This document shows, one piece after another, positions 17,646 through 26,703 of a stretch of DNA of 64,000 nt. This DNA is from Pseudomonas sp. MAG733B (GTDB lineage: Bacteria; Pseudomonadota; Gammaproteobacteria; Pseudomonadales; Pseudomonadaceae). Below the pieces are notes generated by a model, which was not told the DNA's origin, ran no database searches, and saw nothing but the letters and a program-made list of their open reading frames with translations. Location of the stretch: contig NZ_CP145732.1 of the NCBI RefSeq assembly GCF_036884845.1, positions 2,356,001 through 2,420,000 of the forward strand, written 5' to 3'. Position numbers and translations under genes: made by a program. How positions within the stretch are numbered: position 1 is the stretch's first letter; each line of letters starts with the position of its first letter.

Positions 17646-18467
17646 TCAGGGCTTAACCTTGCGCCCAACCATATGCTTCAAATACCCCACCAACATCCCC
17701 AGATCTTCATCCGGCAGCACTTCAGCCGAGAACCCCGGCATCTTCGCCTGCGGCCACTGGCGCAAACTCTGCGGATCGCGAATGTAGCGCTTGAGGAAAT
17801 CCGTGCCGAAGTACTCGGTAGGGTTGTATGGAATATTCAGGTCCGGCCCGAAGTGTGAATCCCCGGCACCGTTCAACCGATGGCACGCCAGACAGTTCTT
17901 CTGGAACAGCGCAAAACCCCTGTTCACCGGGTCATCGGCTTTCAATGCAGGATCGGGCAGCAGGGCAGGGAATCGCTCGGCCACCGGCGCCATGCGCTTG
18001 ATGCTGGCGACTTCGAACGGCCATTGTTCCGGACTGATATTGCCCGCCCGTGGATCGGTCCAGACCAGATAAAACGGCCCGGCGCTGTGTTTGCCCTCTG
18101 ACAATGGCAGCCAAGGCTTGGCGGGGTCTTCGATGGCCAGCCAGGCGCGTGCGCCCTGGGTGTTGAGCAGTGGCGCAGCCGACAATTCGGCGGCAAAACC
18201 ATCAAGCGCCACGGCTTGCAGGTGATCGTCGGGCTGGATGCCGGTCAACAGTGCGGCCAGGGGCACGGCGCGGTAGCTCATGTCCCGTTTATAGGAAACG
18301 TCATTGGCAATGGTGATGGTCTGGATCTGAGGGTGCTTGAGCAACTCCTCGGTCTGCCAGGTGCGACTGCTCGCGCCCAGCTCAAGGTTCAGCTGTGCGG
18401 CATAAAGGGGCGTGCCGAGCAGCAAGGCCCCAAACAGAATGAGCGTTTTCAAATGATCGCCGTCCAT
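17646..18467 (-). CDS. Periplasmic c-type cytochrome with N-terminal oxidoreductase-like domain
   Basis: The protein has 273 residues from the ATG at 18467, with a signal peptide (LKTLILFGALLLGTPLYA). A TTG five codons later with a better-spaced GGAC is a possible alternative start. Residues about 25-165 resemble the molybdopterin-oxidoreductase-like domain found fused to some cytochromes. The C-terminal part is a cytochrome c domain with CLACH (Cys192, Cys195, His196) and a likely axial Met in the KMPGFSAEVLPDEDL segment near 241. It would act in periplasmic electron transfer; its partner is unknown. Confidence 0.82.
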   Translation of the reverse strand: MDGDHLKTLILFGALLLGTPLYAAQLNLELGASSRTWQTEELLKHPQIQTITIANDVSYKRDMSYRAVPLAALLTGIQPDDHLQAVALDGFAAELSAAPLLNTQGARAWLAIEDPAKPWLPLSEGKHSAGPFYLVWTDPRAGNISPEQWPFEVASIKRMAPVAERFPALLPDPALKADDPVNRGFALFQKNCLACHRLNGAGDSHFGPDLNIPYNPTEYFGTDFLKRYIRDPQSLRQWPQAKMPGFSAEVLPDEDLGMLVGYLKHMVGRKVKP

Positions 18468-18577
18468 GTCGTGGAAGTGCCGTAAAGGTTGGCACAGCCA
18501 CGCTGGCCCGGGTAGCGAGCCAGTCACATTTTTAACGTGGCGATAAAAATCCCTGGAATCGTATTTTTATGGACCGA

Positions 18578-18673
18578 CTAGCCGATCACCTTGGTCAGGT
18601 TCGGCAAAATCAACAACAGTGTGGTGGCGAATAGAATGAGCCCGGCTTGACGAACTTTCGATTGTTTGAACAT
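18578..18673 (-). CDS. Small membrane protein (31 residues)
   Basis: A 31-codon frame starts at the ATG at 18673 with AAGGCGG eight bases upstream. It encodes a basic N-terminus (MFKQSKVRQ) followed by one hydrophobic helix (AGLILFATTLLLILP) and a short tail. The good ribosome binding site and the positive-inside single-helix pattern make it a believable small inner-membrane protein. Its function is unknown. Confidence 0.5.
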   Translation of the reverse strand: MFKQSKVRQAGLILFATTLLLILPNLTKVIG

Positions 18674-19068
18674 GGCTGACCGCCTTCTTTTTGTTATTTC
18701 CTGATGCCTGCCTGCCCATCTCCATGACGGCAAACGTTGCACTTCCTGTAGGACGAGCGCCTCGGCAAAACCCGACGACAACTTCGTACACCTTCACCTT
18801 AGAGCCCGCGTCACGCTTGGTTTAGATCCATTTAGTATGGTGTTCTTGCTGGATGCTATTAAAAAGGCATGAGGCCTATTGCCAGCTTCTTGGGCGGCCT
18901 TTTGCTAGACGCCTGCGTGTCCTGAACCGGTTCACCGGGCCGTAGATGACCGTCCGTCTGAGCGTGACCGTCAATGCCGATGAGCGCTGCGGTCATTGAA
19001 TCCATTGCGCTCTGGCCCAAAAGTGAGGGCTGTGTTTTTACCCACCTGCACTGCGGTTCGAGGACGTC
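18674..19068. other. Intergenic region without a recognised gene
   Basis: This stretch lies between the divergent small membrane protein and thiolase genes. About 18815-18870 is AT-rich and may hold promoters. Short imperfect hairpins occur near 18920-18940. No long conserved frame or RNA gene is recognised. Confidence 0.35.
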
Positions 19069-20274
19069 ATGACCCAAGCTTTGATTTTCGACGCATTACG
19101 CACGCCCCGTGGCAAAGGCAAGGCCGATGGCGCCTTGCACAGCGTCAAACCGGTGAACCTGGTGGCGGGGCTGCTCACGGCGCTGCAACAGCGAACCGCC
19201 CTCGATACCAGCCAGGTCGATGACGTTGTACTCGGCTGCGTAACGCCCATCGGCGATCAAGGCTCGGACATCGCCAAAACGGCGACTCAGGTAGCCGACT
19301 GGGATGTCAGCGTGGCCGGGGTGCAGATCAATCGTTTCTGCGCATCGGGGCTGGAGGCGGTGAACCTCGGCGCGATGAAAGTCCGCTCCGGTTTCGAAGA
19401 CCTGGTGGTGGTCGGCGGCGTCGAGTCCATGTCACGAGTGCCCATGGGCAGCGACGGCGGGGCATGGGCGCTGGACCCGGAAACCAACCTGCACAGCCAT
19501 TTCACCCCGCAGGGCGTAGGCGCCGACCTGATCGCCACGCTCGAGGGTTTCAGCCGTCAGGACGTCGATGCCTACGCGCTGCACTCGCAACAAAAAGCCG
19601 CGCGGGCGCGGGCCGACGGTTCGTTTAACAAGTCGCTGGTGCCGGTGCAGGATCAGAACGGCATCATCCTGCTCGATCACGATGAGTTCATCCGCGCCGA
19701 ATCGACCCTGGAAGGCCTGGGCAAGCTCAAGCCGAGTTTTGAAATGATCGGGCAAATGGGCTTCGACGCCACTGCGCTGCGGGTCTACAGCCATGTCGAG
19801 CGGATCAACCATGTCCACACCCCCGGCAACAGTTCCGGGATCGTCGACGGCGCCGCGTTGATGCTGATCGGCTCGGAAGCCAAGGGCCGGGCGCTGGGCC
19901 TGCAACCACGGGCACGAATCGTCGCCACGGCGGTGACCAGCACTGACCCGACCATCATGCTCACCGGCCCCGCGCCGGCCACTCGCAAGGCATTGGCCAA
20001 GGCCGGGCTGCGGGTCGAAGACATCGACCTGTTCGAAGTCAACGAGGCATTCGCCTCCGTGGTGTTGAAGTTCATCAAGGACATGGCCGTCGACCCGACA
20101 AAGGTCAACGTCAACGGCGGCTCCATCGCCATGGGCCACCCGCTTGGCGCCACCGGTTGCGCGATTCTCGGCACCCTGCTCGATGAACTGGAAACCCGGC
20201 GTCTGCGCTATGGCCTCGCGACCTTGTGTGTCGGCGGCGGCATGGGCATTGCCACCATCATCGAACGCCTCTGA
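19069..20274 (+). CDS. Acetyl-CoA acyltransferase (thiolase)
   Basis: This 401-residue thiolase cleaves 3-ketoacyl-CoA (or condenses acetyl-CoA). The acyl-accepting Cys91 lies in [12 protein letters not shown]. Other family motifs are NEAFA near residue 325, GHPLGATG near 352, and the second catalytic Cys in CVGGGMG near the C-terminus. It lies 24 bases before a FadB-like gene, so the two probably form a beta-oxidation unit distinct from the main fadBA operon. Substrate chain length is not predictable from the sequence. Confidence 0.93.
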   Translation: MTQALIFDALRTPRGKGKADGALHSVKPVNLVAGLLTALQQRTALDTSQVDDVVLGCVTPIGDQGSDIAKTATQVADWDVSVAGVQINRFCASGLEAVNLGAMKVRSGFEDLVVVGGVESMSRVPMGSDGGAWALDPETNLHSHFTPQGVGADLIATLEGFSRQDVDAYALHSQQKAARARADGSFNKSLVPVQDQNGIILLDHDEFIRAESTLEGLGKLKPSFEMIGQMGFDATALRVYSHVERINHVHTPGNSSGIVDGAALMLIGSEAKGRALGLQPRARIVATAVTSTDPTIMLTGPAPATRKALAKAGLRVEDIDLFEVNEAFASVVLKFIKDMAVDPTKVNVNGGSIAMGHPLGATGCAILGTLLDELETRRLRYGLATLCVGGGMGIATIIERL

Positions 20275-20298
20275 GCCCGGACTTCAAGGAACCTGTTT

Positions 20299-22443
20299 AT
20301 GAGCCAAGCCATTCGTTACGAAAAAGGCCAGGACCAGATCGTCGTCCTGACCATCGACATGCCGGGCCAGAGTGCCAACACCATGAACGCGGTGTACCGC
20401 GAGGCCATGGCTGACTGTGTCGCCCGTCTTGTAGCCGACAAGGACAGCATCGCTGGCGTCATCATCACCTCGGCCAAGAAAACCTTCTTCGCCGGCGGCG
20501 ACCTCAATGAGCTGATCAAGGTCGGCAAACCCGAAGCAAAAGCCTTTTACGACATGGTGCTGACCCTCAAGGGGCAACTGCGCACCCTGGAAACCCTCGG
20601 CAAACCGGTGGTCGCGGCGATCAACGGCGCTGCGCTCGGCGGCGGTTGGGAAATCTGCCTGGCCTGCCATCATCGGGTGGCGCTGGACAATCCATCGGTG
20701 CAACTCGGCCTGCCGGAAGTGACCCTTGGCCTGTTGCCGGGCGGCGGCGGAGTGGTGCGCATGGTGCGCATGCTCGGCCTCGAAAAAGCCCTGCCGTACT
20801 TGCTCGAAGGTAAAAAAGTCCGCCCGCAGCAGGCGTTACAGGCGGGATTGATCGATGAACTGGCGGCGGATCATGATGAGCTGCTGGCCAAGGCGCGAGC
20901 GTGGATTATTGCCAATCCGACGGCTGTGCAGCGTTGGGATGTGAAGGGCTATCAGATTCCCGGTGGCACGCCATCGAATCCGAAAGTTGCACAAATGCTG
21001 GCGATTGCGCCGTCAATCCTGCGCAGTAAAACCCAAGGCACGATGCCCGCTCCCGAGAAAATCCTGTGTGCGGCGGTCGAGGGGGCACAGGTGGATTTCG
21101 ACACCGCGCACTTGATCGAGACCCGCTACTTCACCGAGTTGACCACCGGCCAGGTCTCGAAAAACCTGATCGGCACCTTCTGGTTCCAGCTCAACGAAAT
21201 CAATGCCGGTGGTTCTCGACCTCAAGGCTTCGCGCCTTATGTGACGAAGAAAGTCGGCGTGCTCGGCGCCGGGATGATGGGCGCGGGCATCGCGTTTGTC
21301 AGCGCATCGGCCGGTATCGACGTGGTGCTCAAGGACGTTAATCTCGCGGCAGCCGAGAAGGGCAAGGCGAACTCGGCGGCGCTGTTGGACAAGAAAGTGG
21401 CGCGTGGGCAAATGCGCGCAGAGCAACGTGAAACCGTGCTCGCACGCATTCATCCCACTGAAAACGATGCCGACCTGGCGGGCTGCGACCTGATCATCGA
21501 AGCGGTGTTTGAAGACCGTGAACTGAAGGCCAAGGTGTCTTTGGCAGCGCAAAAAATAGTCGGCGCGGACGCGGTGATCGCCTCCAATACTTCGACACTA
21601 CCGATCAGCGGACTGGCGTCGGCAGTGCCGGACCAAAGCAAATTCATCGGCCTGCATTTCTTCAGCCCCGTGGAAAAAATGCCGTTGGTGGAAATCATCA
21701 AGGGCGCCAATACCAGCGATGAAACCCTGGCTCGCGGGTTCGACTTCGTCTTGCAAATCAAGAAAACCCCGATTGTGGTCAACGACAGCCGTGGTTTCTT
21801 CACATCGCGGGTGTTCGGCACGTTCACCAACGAAGGCATCGCCATGTTGGGCGAAGGCGTGAGTGCGCCGATGATCGAGACCGAGGCGCGCAAGGCCGGT
21901 ATGCCTGTCGGGCCTCTGGCGATCTCTGACGAAGTTTCCCTCAGCCTGATGAGCCATATCCGCCAGCAAACCTCCAAAGACCTGCAAGCAGAAGGGAAAC
22001 CGCTGATTGAACACCCGGCGTTCGCCGTGATTGACTTGCTGCTCAACGAATACAAACGTCCGGGCAAGGCTGCCGGGGGTGGTTTTTATGAATACCCGGC
22101 CGGCGGTCAAAAACATTTATGGCCGGAACTGAAAGCCCGCTTCGAAAAGGCTGACGGACAGATCTCGGCAAAAGATGTGCGTGATCGCCTGCTGTTCGTG
22201 CAAGCCATCGAAACCGTACGCTGTGTGGAGGAGGGCGTGCTGACTTCGACGGCGGATGCCAACGTCGGTTCGATCTTCGGCATCGGCTTCGCCGCCTGGA
22301 CTGGCGGTGCGCTGCAGTTCATCAATCAGTACGGGGTCAAGGACTTCGTCGCCCGCGCCCAGTATCTGGCTGGGCAATACGGCGAGCGCTTCGCGCCACC
22401 AGCGCTGTTGTTGGAGAAAGCTGCCAAAGGGGAGGCGTTCTAA
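20299..22443 (+). CDS. Bifunctional enoyl-CoA hydratase / 3-hydroxyacyl-CoA dehydrogenase
   Basis: This 714-residue protein has an N-terminal crotonase domain (about 1-200, with AAINGAALGGGWE forming the oxyanion hole). A linker follows, then an NAD-binding dehydrogenase domain starting near residue 315 (VGVLGAGMMGAGIAFVSA) and a duplicated C-terminal dehydrogenase domain. It performs the hydration and NAD-dependent oxidation steps of beta-oxidation. Its pairing with the upstream thiolase gives a complete degradation module. It resembles the FadJ/FadB-like proteins of Pseudomonas rather than the canonical FadB. Confidence 0.93.
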   Translation: MSQAIRYEKGQDQIVVLTIDMPGQSANTMNAVYREAMADCVARLVADKDSIAGVIITSAKKTFFAGGDLNELIKVGKPEAKAFYDMVLTLKGQLRTLETLGKPVVAAINGAALGGGWEICLACHHRVALDNPSVQLGLPEVTLGLLPGGGGVVRMVRMLGLEKALPYLLEGKKVRPQQALQAGLIDELAADHDELLAKARAWIIANPTAVQRWDVKGYQIPGGTPSNPKVAQMLAIAPSILRSKTQGTMPAPEKILCAAVEGAQVDFDTAHLIETRYFTELTTGQVSKNLIGTFWFQLNEINAGGSRPQGFAPYVTKKVGVLGAGMMGAGIAFVSASAGIDVVLKDVNLAAAEKGKANSAALLDKKVARGQMRAEQRETVLARIHPTENDADLAGCDLIIEAVFEDRELKAKVSLAAQKIVGADAVIASNTSTLPISGLASAVPDQSKFIGLHFFSPVEKMPLVEIIKGANTSDETLARGFDFVLQIKKTPIVVNDSRGFFTSRVFGTFTNEGIAMLGEGVSAPMIETEARKAGMPVGPLAISDEVSLSLMSHIRQQTSKDLQAEGKPLIEHPAFAVIDLLLNEYKRPGKAAGGGFYEYPAGGQKHLWPELKARFEKADGQISAKDVRDRLLFVQAIETVRCVEEGVLTSTADANVGSIFGIGFAAWTGGALQFINQYGVKDFVARAQYLAGQYGERFAPPALLLEKAAKGEAF

Positions 22444-22538
22444 GGGACAACTGACGCACCGTGGGGCTTGCCTTGATACCGTGTTTCAAGGCAGGCTCTG
22501 GGGTGTGCATTATTCCCATCACGTGTCAGGTATTTTTT

Positions 22539-23261
22539 ATGTCGTTACGCATCTGCATTCTGGAAACCGACAACCTGCGTCCGGAATTGGTCGACCAATA
22601 TCAGGGCTACGGGCAGATGTTCAAGCACCTGTTTTCGCAGCAACCCATCGCCGCTGAATTCACCATTTACAATGTCGTGCAGGGTGACTATCCAAGCGAT
22701 GACCTGACCTTCGACGCCTATCTGGTCACCGGCAGCAAAGCCGATTCCTTCGGTACTGACCCGTGGATCGAAACCCTCAGGAAATACCTGCTGACCCGCT
22801 ACGAGCGTGGCGACAAACTGTTGGGCGTGTGTTTCGGCCATCAGTTGCTGGCGCTATTGCTGGGCGGCAAGAGCGAGCGGGCGACCCAAGGCTGGGGCGT
22901 CGGCACTCACAGCTACAAACTCGCGGCCAAGGCGCCGTGGATGAGCCCGGTGCGCGAAGAGCTGACCCTGTTGATCAGCCACCAGGATCAGGTCACGGCG
23001 TTGCCGGAAAACGCCACGGTCATTGCCTCCAGTGATTTCTGTCCGTTCGCCGCGTACCACATCAACGATCAAGTTCTGTGCTTCCAGGGCCACCCGGAAT
23101 TCATCCACGACTATTCCCGCGCCTTGCTGGAAATTCGCCAGCAAGCACTGGGTGAGCAGATCTACTCGAAAGGCATCGCCAGTCTGGGCAGTGAACACCA
23201 CGGCACCACGGTGGCCGAGTGGATGATGCGGTTTGTGGCGCACAAGCCAGAAACCGTTTAA
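22539..23261 (+). CDS. Class I glutamine amidotransferase-like protein
   Basis: This 240-residue protein contains the amidotransferase nucleophile elbow VCFGHQLLA, with Cys98, and the catalytic His-x-Glu in QGHPEF. It is a stand-alone GATase domain like the GMP-synthase-related or gamma-glutamyl hydrolase-like group, with no attached synthetase. The ATG at 22539 gives the conserved MSLRICILETDN start; the frame continues upstream without support. The substrate is unknown. Confidence 0.83.
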   Translation: MSLRICILETDNLRPELVDQYQGYGQMFKHLFSQQPIAAEFTIYNVVQGDYPSDDLTFDAYLVTGSKADSFGTDPWIETLRKYLLTRYERGDKLLGVCFGHQLLALLLGGKSERATQGWGVGTHSYKLAAKAPWMSPVREELTLLISHQDQVTALPENATVIASSDFCPFAAYHINDQVLCFQGHPEFIHDYSRALLEIRQQALGEQIYSKGIASLGSEHHGTTVAEWMMRFVAHKPETV

Positions 23262-23276
23262 TCAGCTAACACCTCA

Positions 23277-23310
23277 CTCCCACGGGCATATCGCGATACC
23301 TGTGGGAGCG
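23277..23310. repeat. Degenerate short REP hairpin
   Basis: CTCCCACGGGCATATCGC is followed by its imperfect complement ending in TGTGGGAG. It lies between two convergent genes and looks like a shortened REP unit. Confidence 0.55.
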
Positions 23311-23315
23311 TGGCT

Positions 23316-24287
23316 CTAAAGCCAACCCGACTTCTTGAAACTTGCCCACAAACCCACACAGCCCACCGTAATAAATCCCAGCACCGCGAAATACCCGTAA
23401 TGCCAGGTCAACTCAGGCATGTTCTGGAAGTTCATCCCATAGATCCCCGCCACCGCCGTCGGAAACGCCAGAATCGCCGCCCACGCGGCAAATTTGCGCT
23501 GCACCACACTCTGACGTGACGCCTCCAGCAACACCCCGACCTCAATGGTCTGGCTGGCGATATCAGCCAGGGTCGTCAGGTCTTCCATTTGCCGGGTTAC
23601 ATGAATCTGCACGTCGCGGAAATACGGGCGCATGTTCTTGTCGATAAACGGAAAGCTCAACTTTTGCAGTTCCTCGCCGATTTCCACCATCGGCGCTGCA
23701 AACCGGCGCAAGCGCAATACATCGCGGCGCAGGCTGTGGAGTTTTTGAATGTCGCGCTCGTTCAGGGAGCCGCACATGACGTTGCGTTCCAGCTCGTCGA
23801 TTTCGGCGTGGATCGCTTCACCCATGGGCTGGTAGTTCTCGATCACGAAATCGAGGATGGCATAGAGTACGAAATCTTCCCCGTGCTCCAGCAACAGCGG
23901 ACGTGCCTCACAACGCTGGCGGACGTAGGCGTAGGACGCCGAATGACCGTTGCGTGCGGTAATGATGTAGCCGTTACCGGCAAAAATATGGGTCTCGATG
24001 AACTTGAGTTTGCCGTCTTCGCGTATTGGCGAATACGTGACGATGAACAGCGCATCGCCGAAGGTTTCCAGCTTTGGCCGGCTGTGTTTTTCCAGGGCGT
24101 CTTCGATGGCCAGTTCATGCAGGTTGAACTGTCGTTGCAGATTGAACAGTTCCTCTGCGTTCGGCTCTTCGAGGCCGATCCAGACAAAGTGACCAGGCTT
24201 TGCCGCCCAGGCCGCGCCTTCGTCGAGGGTGATATTGGTGACTTTCTTTCCAGCGCTGTAAACCGCAGCAGCAACAACTCTACCCAT
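23316..24287 (-). CDS. CorA-family magnesium/divalent-metal transporter
   Basis: This 323-residue protein has a large cytoplasmic N-terminal domain (about 1-260) with long helices. Two C-terminal transmembrane helices follow, separated by the signature GMN motif (YGMNFQNMPELTW). This is the hallmark of the pentameric CorA channel family, which moves magnesium (or cobalt/nickel, or zinc for ZntB-type relatives). The sequence fits CorA better than ZntB. It is a single gene with its own short upstream region. Confidence 0.92.
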   Translation of the reverse strand: MGRVVAAAVYSAGKKVTNITLDEGAAWAAKPGHFVWIGLEEPNAEELFNLQRQFNLHELAIEDALEKHSRPKLETFGDALFIVTYSPIREDGKLKFIETHIFAGNGYIITARNGHSASYAYVRQRCEARPLLLEHGEDFVLYAILDFVIENYQPMGEAIHAEIDELERNVMCGSLNERDIQKLHSLRRDVLRLRRFAAPMVEIGEELQKLSFPFIDKNMRPYFRDVQIHVTRQMEDLTTLADIASQTIEVGVLLEASRQSVVQRKFAAWAAILAFPTAVAGIYGMNFQNMPELTWHYGYFAVLGFITVGCVGLWASFKKSGWL

Positions 24288-24403
24288 GGTCTTGGTTCAC
24301 TTCTTGTTGGCAGCTTCGAATTGGCAATGGCCGTGACAGGCAGTGTTCAGCTTAGCCTTGTCTGCTGCTTGAGAGTCAGTGAAATCTGCGCAGTTCACTG
24401 GCA

Positions 24404-24432
24404 AAAGAAAACCCGCACAGGGCGGGTTTCTT
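24404..24432. terminator. Terminator downstream of plsC-like gene (bidirectional form)
   Basis: The stem AAACCCGC/GCGGGTTT has A-rich and T-rich flanks on both sides. On the minus strand it follows the acyltransferase stop codon directly. Confidence 0.75.
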
Positions 24433-25155
24433 TCAAGCAGTTTGCAGTTGCCGGTCCATTGAAGCGATGCATTCACGCATCTGTTCGCGGCATTGGGCAA
24501 TCAGCATCGGCATGTCATCGAGGCTCAAACCCACAGTAGGAATCGCCGGCAACGAGCGAATCAGAATTTTCCCACTGCGCCAGCGGTTCAATCGCATGTG
24601 TTTGACGTAACTGCTGACGCACACCGGCACGATCGGCACGCCTGCTGCGATAGCCATCTGGAAAGCACCTTTCTTGAACGGCAGCAACTCCTCGCCCATG
24701 TTGCGCGTGCCTTCGGGAAACACCCAGATCGAGGTGTCTTCGTTTTGCAGGGTGTGGGTGGTGGTCAACATCGACTGACGGGCCTTCTGCGCGTTGCCCC
24801 GGTCAATCAACACGTTACCGGCGAGCCAGAACAACTGACCGAACAGTGGCACCCACTTCAGGCTCTTCTTGCCGATACACACGGTGCGGCGGGGCACGAC
24901 GTTGCCGAATACAAACAGATCGTAGTTGGACTGGTGGTTGGCGATGATCACGCAACTGTCGGGCTTATTCATCAACGGTCCGACATCGGCCTTCACGCGC
25001 AAACGCAAAATGCACATGGCTGGCCACGCGTAGAGGCGTGCGCACAAACGACTGTTGTCCGGATTGAACGGGCGGCACAGGCCGAGAATCACGCCCAGTA
25101 CACCTGCCAGAATAAAGTGCAGGCCCATCAATGACATACGTAAAGCAAACAGCAT
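24433..25155 (-). CDS. 1-acyl-sn-glycerol-3-phosphate acyltransferase (PlsC family)
   Basis: The protein has 240 residues from the ATG at 25155; a TTG 20 codons upstream is a weaker alternative. A hydrophobic N-terminal segment anchors it in the inner membrane. The acyltransferase signatures are NHQSNYD (the HX4D catalytic pair) near residue 75 and FPEGTR near 150, followed by IVPVCV. It transfers an acyl group to lysophosphatidic acid in phospholipid synthesis. It is one of probably several PlsC paralogues, and a terminator follows. Confidence 0.88.
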   Translation of the reverse strand: MLFALRMSLMGLHFILAGVLGVILGLCRPFNPDNSRLCARLYAWPAMCILRLRVKADVGPLMNKPDSCVIIANHQSNYDLFVFGNVVPRRTVCIGKKSLKWVPLFGQLFWLAGNVLIDRGNAQKARQSMLTTTHTLQNEDTSIWVFPEGTRNMGEELLPFKKGAFQMAIAAGVPIVPVCVSSYVKHMRLNRWRSGKILIRSLPAIPTVGLSLDDMPMLIAQCREQMRECIASMDRQLQTA

Positions 25156-25321
25156 TTTCAGGCCCCACCGGGACAAAAGGTGGCGCAGTGTACGGATGTG
25201 CACTGTTTTCAGCAATTGCCGCTACAGAGGCGGGAGATGGCCGATGTTTAAGCACATGTTTCCAACTGATGGGTCAGACGCGTTCTAGAGCGGTTACAGG
25301 CTTTTCATCGACGTACGTACG

Positions 25322-25350
25322 AAAAAGCCCGACACGACGGTCGGGCTTTT
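25322..25350. terminator. Bidirectional rho-independent terminator
   Basis: The perfect stem AAAAGCCCGAC/GTCGGGCTTTT lies just after the stop of the minus-strand crotonase. It would stop transcription in both directions. Confidence 0.88.
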
Positions 25351-25369
25351 CGCTAACGCAGCTTTGGGC

Positions 25370-26059
25370 TTAACCCAAATGCTCCTGATCCTGGATGATT
25401 GCGTTGTCCAGGGTATCCAGCAACGCTTTGCGGACTTTCAGCTTGGTGTTCTTGTGTGCAGTCATGTTGATCTTCTTCAACTGACGCGCCGCCGTCAGTG
25501 CTGCACCTTGAAGTTCTTCGGCCGAAACCACCACGTCGAGGAAGCCGGCATCCACCGCGCTCTGCGGGTTAAACATCTCGCCGTTGATCACCGAACGGTG
25601 GAACGCCGACTTGCGCAGGCGATCACGGGCCAGCTCGATACCGGCGTGGTGCATGGTCATGCCGATCTGCACTTCATTCAGACCGATGCTGAACGGGCCG
25701 TCGACACCAATGCGGTAGTCGGCCGACAACAGCAGAAACGCGCCCTTGGCCACCGCATGACCTGGGCAAGCCACAATCACCGGGAACGGATGCGACAACA
25801 GGCGACGGGCCAGCGTCGAGCCGGACGTGACCAGCGCCACGGCCTCTTTAGGACCGGAGGTCATCACTTTCAAATCGTACCCGCCCGAGAGAATCCCAGG
25901 CGTACCGGTAATGATCACCACCGCGCGATCAGTTACGGCCTGATCCAGCGCAGCGTTAAACGCCGAAATCACGTCTGGAGAAATGGCATTGACCTTGCCG
26001 TTGCTCAAGGTCAGGGTCGCGATACCGTCTTCGAGATGGTAGGAAATCAACTCACTCAT
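25370..26059 (-). CDS. Enoyl-CoA hydratase/isomerase family protein
   Basis: This 229-residue crotonase-superfamily protein has LTLSNGKVNAIS near the N-terminus and an oxyanion-hole region, SGGYDLKV and CPGHAVAKGAF. The usual catalytic Glu pair is not obvious; an NEVQIGM segment lies in its place. Reaction specificity is therefore uncertain. It is smaller than the usual 255-265 residue hydratases. It is a single gene ending at a strong terminator. Confidence 0.85.
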   Translation of the reverse strand: MSELISYHLEDGIATLTLSNGKVNAISPDVISAFNAALDQAVTDRAVVIITGTPGILSGGYDLKVMTSGPKEAVALVTSGSTLARRLLSHPFPVIVACPGHAVAKGAFLLLSADYRIGVDGPFSIGLNEVQIGMTMHHAGIELARDRLRKSAFHRSVINGEMFNPQSAVDAGFLDVVVSAEELQGAALTAARQLKKINMTAHKNTKLKVRKALLDTLDNAIIQDQEHLG

Positions 26060-26300
26060 GACGCTATTCCTTTCAATAAAGTTGGGCAGAAGTTACCCAC
26101 CGCCACAGGCCAGGTAAAGCTCCGTGACTGACCCGCCAGTCACCCTTTCCCCGCCCGGCAAGCGTAGCTCGCCACGCCAGCGGCGAATTGCCCTCTATAT
26201 AGAAGCCGGCGCGAAGCCGGAGATTGGCCGGTTTGCCATGTCCTTGAGCAAGGGCATTCTGCTAATCGCGTTAACCGCATGAAAATTCTGAAAAAAATGT

Positions 26301-26329
26301 TTGCCATCAGAAAAGCTTTCGACTACATT
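26301..26329 (+). promoter_or_regulatory. Promoter of tRNA-Ser(GGA)
   Basis: TTGCCA and TACATT are separated by 17 bases, followed by a GC-rich discriminator (GCGCGCC) typical of stringently controlled stable-RNA promoters. The tRNA begins about 32 bases past the predicted start site. The rest of the 26060-26300 gap shows no gene. Confidence 0.7.
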
Positions 26330-26367
26330 AGCGCGCCTCGACAGACAGAACATGTTTGAAGAGATAC

Positions 26368-26457
26368 GGTGAAGTGTCCGAGTGGCTTAAGGAGCACGCC
26401 TGGAAAGTGTGTATACAGGAAACTGTATCGAGAGTTCGAATCTCTCCTTCACCGCCA
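26368..26457 (+). tRNA. tRNA-Ser (anticodon GGA)
   Basis: The sequence folds as a class II tRNA of 90 bases with encoded CCA. The acceptor stem is GGTGAAG/CTTCACC, the anticodon loop CTGGAAA gives anticodon GGA, and there is a long variable arm and the T-loop GTTCGAATC. It reads UCC/UCU serine codons. The DNA downstream is an accessory island, and tRNA-Ser genes are common integrase attachment sites. Confidence 0.97.
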
Positions 26458-26469
26458 CATTCTGCAAAC

Positions 26470-26516
26470 ACAAACCCCTGATTTTCCTAGAGAAAGTCGG
26501 GGGTTTGTGGTTTTTT
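26470..26516 (+). terminator. Terminator of tRNA-Ser
   Basis: A long imperfect hairpin has its stem base ACAAACCCC/GGGGTTTGT and ends in GGTTTTTT, 13 bases after the tRNA. Confidence 0.85.
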
Positions 26517-26703
26517 GCGTCTGAAAAAGGGCCATATGGGAACAATATGGGAATACGGGCTACTCCTTTGACCGTGTAAGCTTTCTTAATGGGGCGCTCC
26601 AGGAGCCATTTGTGGCAGTCCTTTTTGGTCGCAGATTTGTCCATCAGCTCTACGCTTTCTCACCAATGGCTTGCCACTCCGATCGATGAAACAAGGAACG
26701 TTG

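Noticed and set aside
26387..26644. 85-codon minus-strand frame overlapping the tRNA-Ser and its terminator
   Set aside because: Its C-terminal third is simply the antisense of the tRNA. The N-terminal part (KKDCHKWLLERPIKKAY) may be a remnant of an island gene, but I could not tie it to a family.
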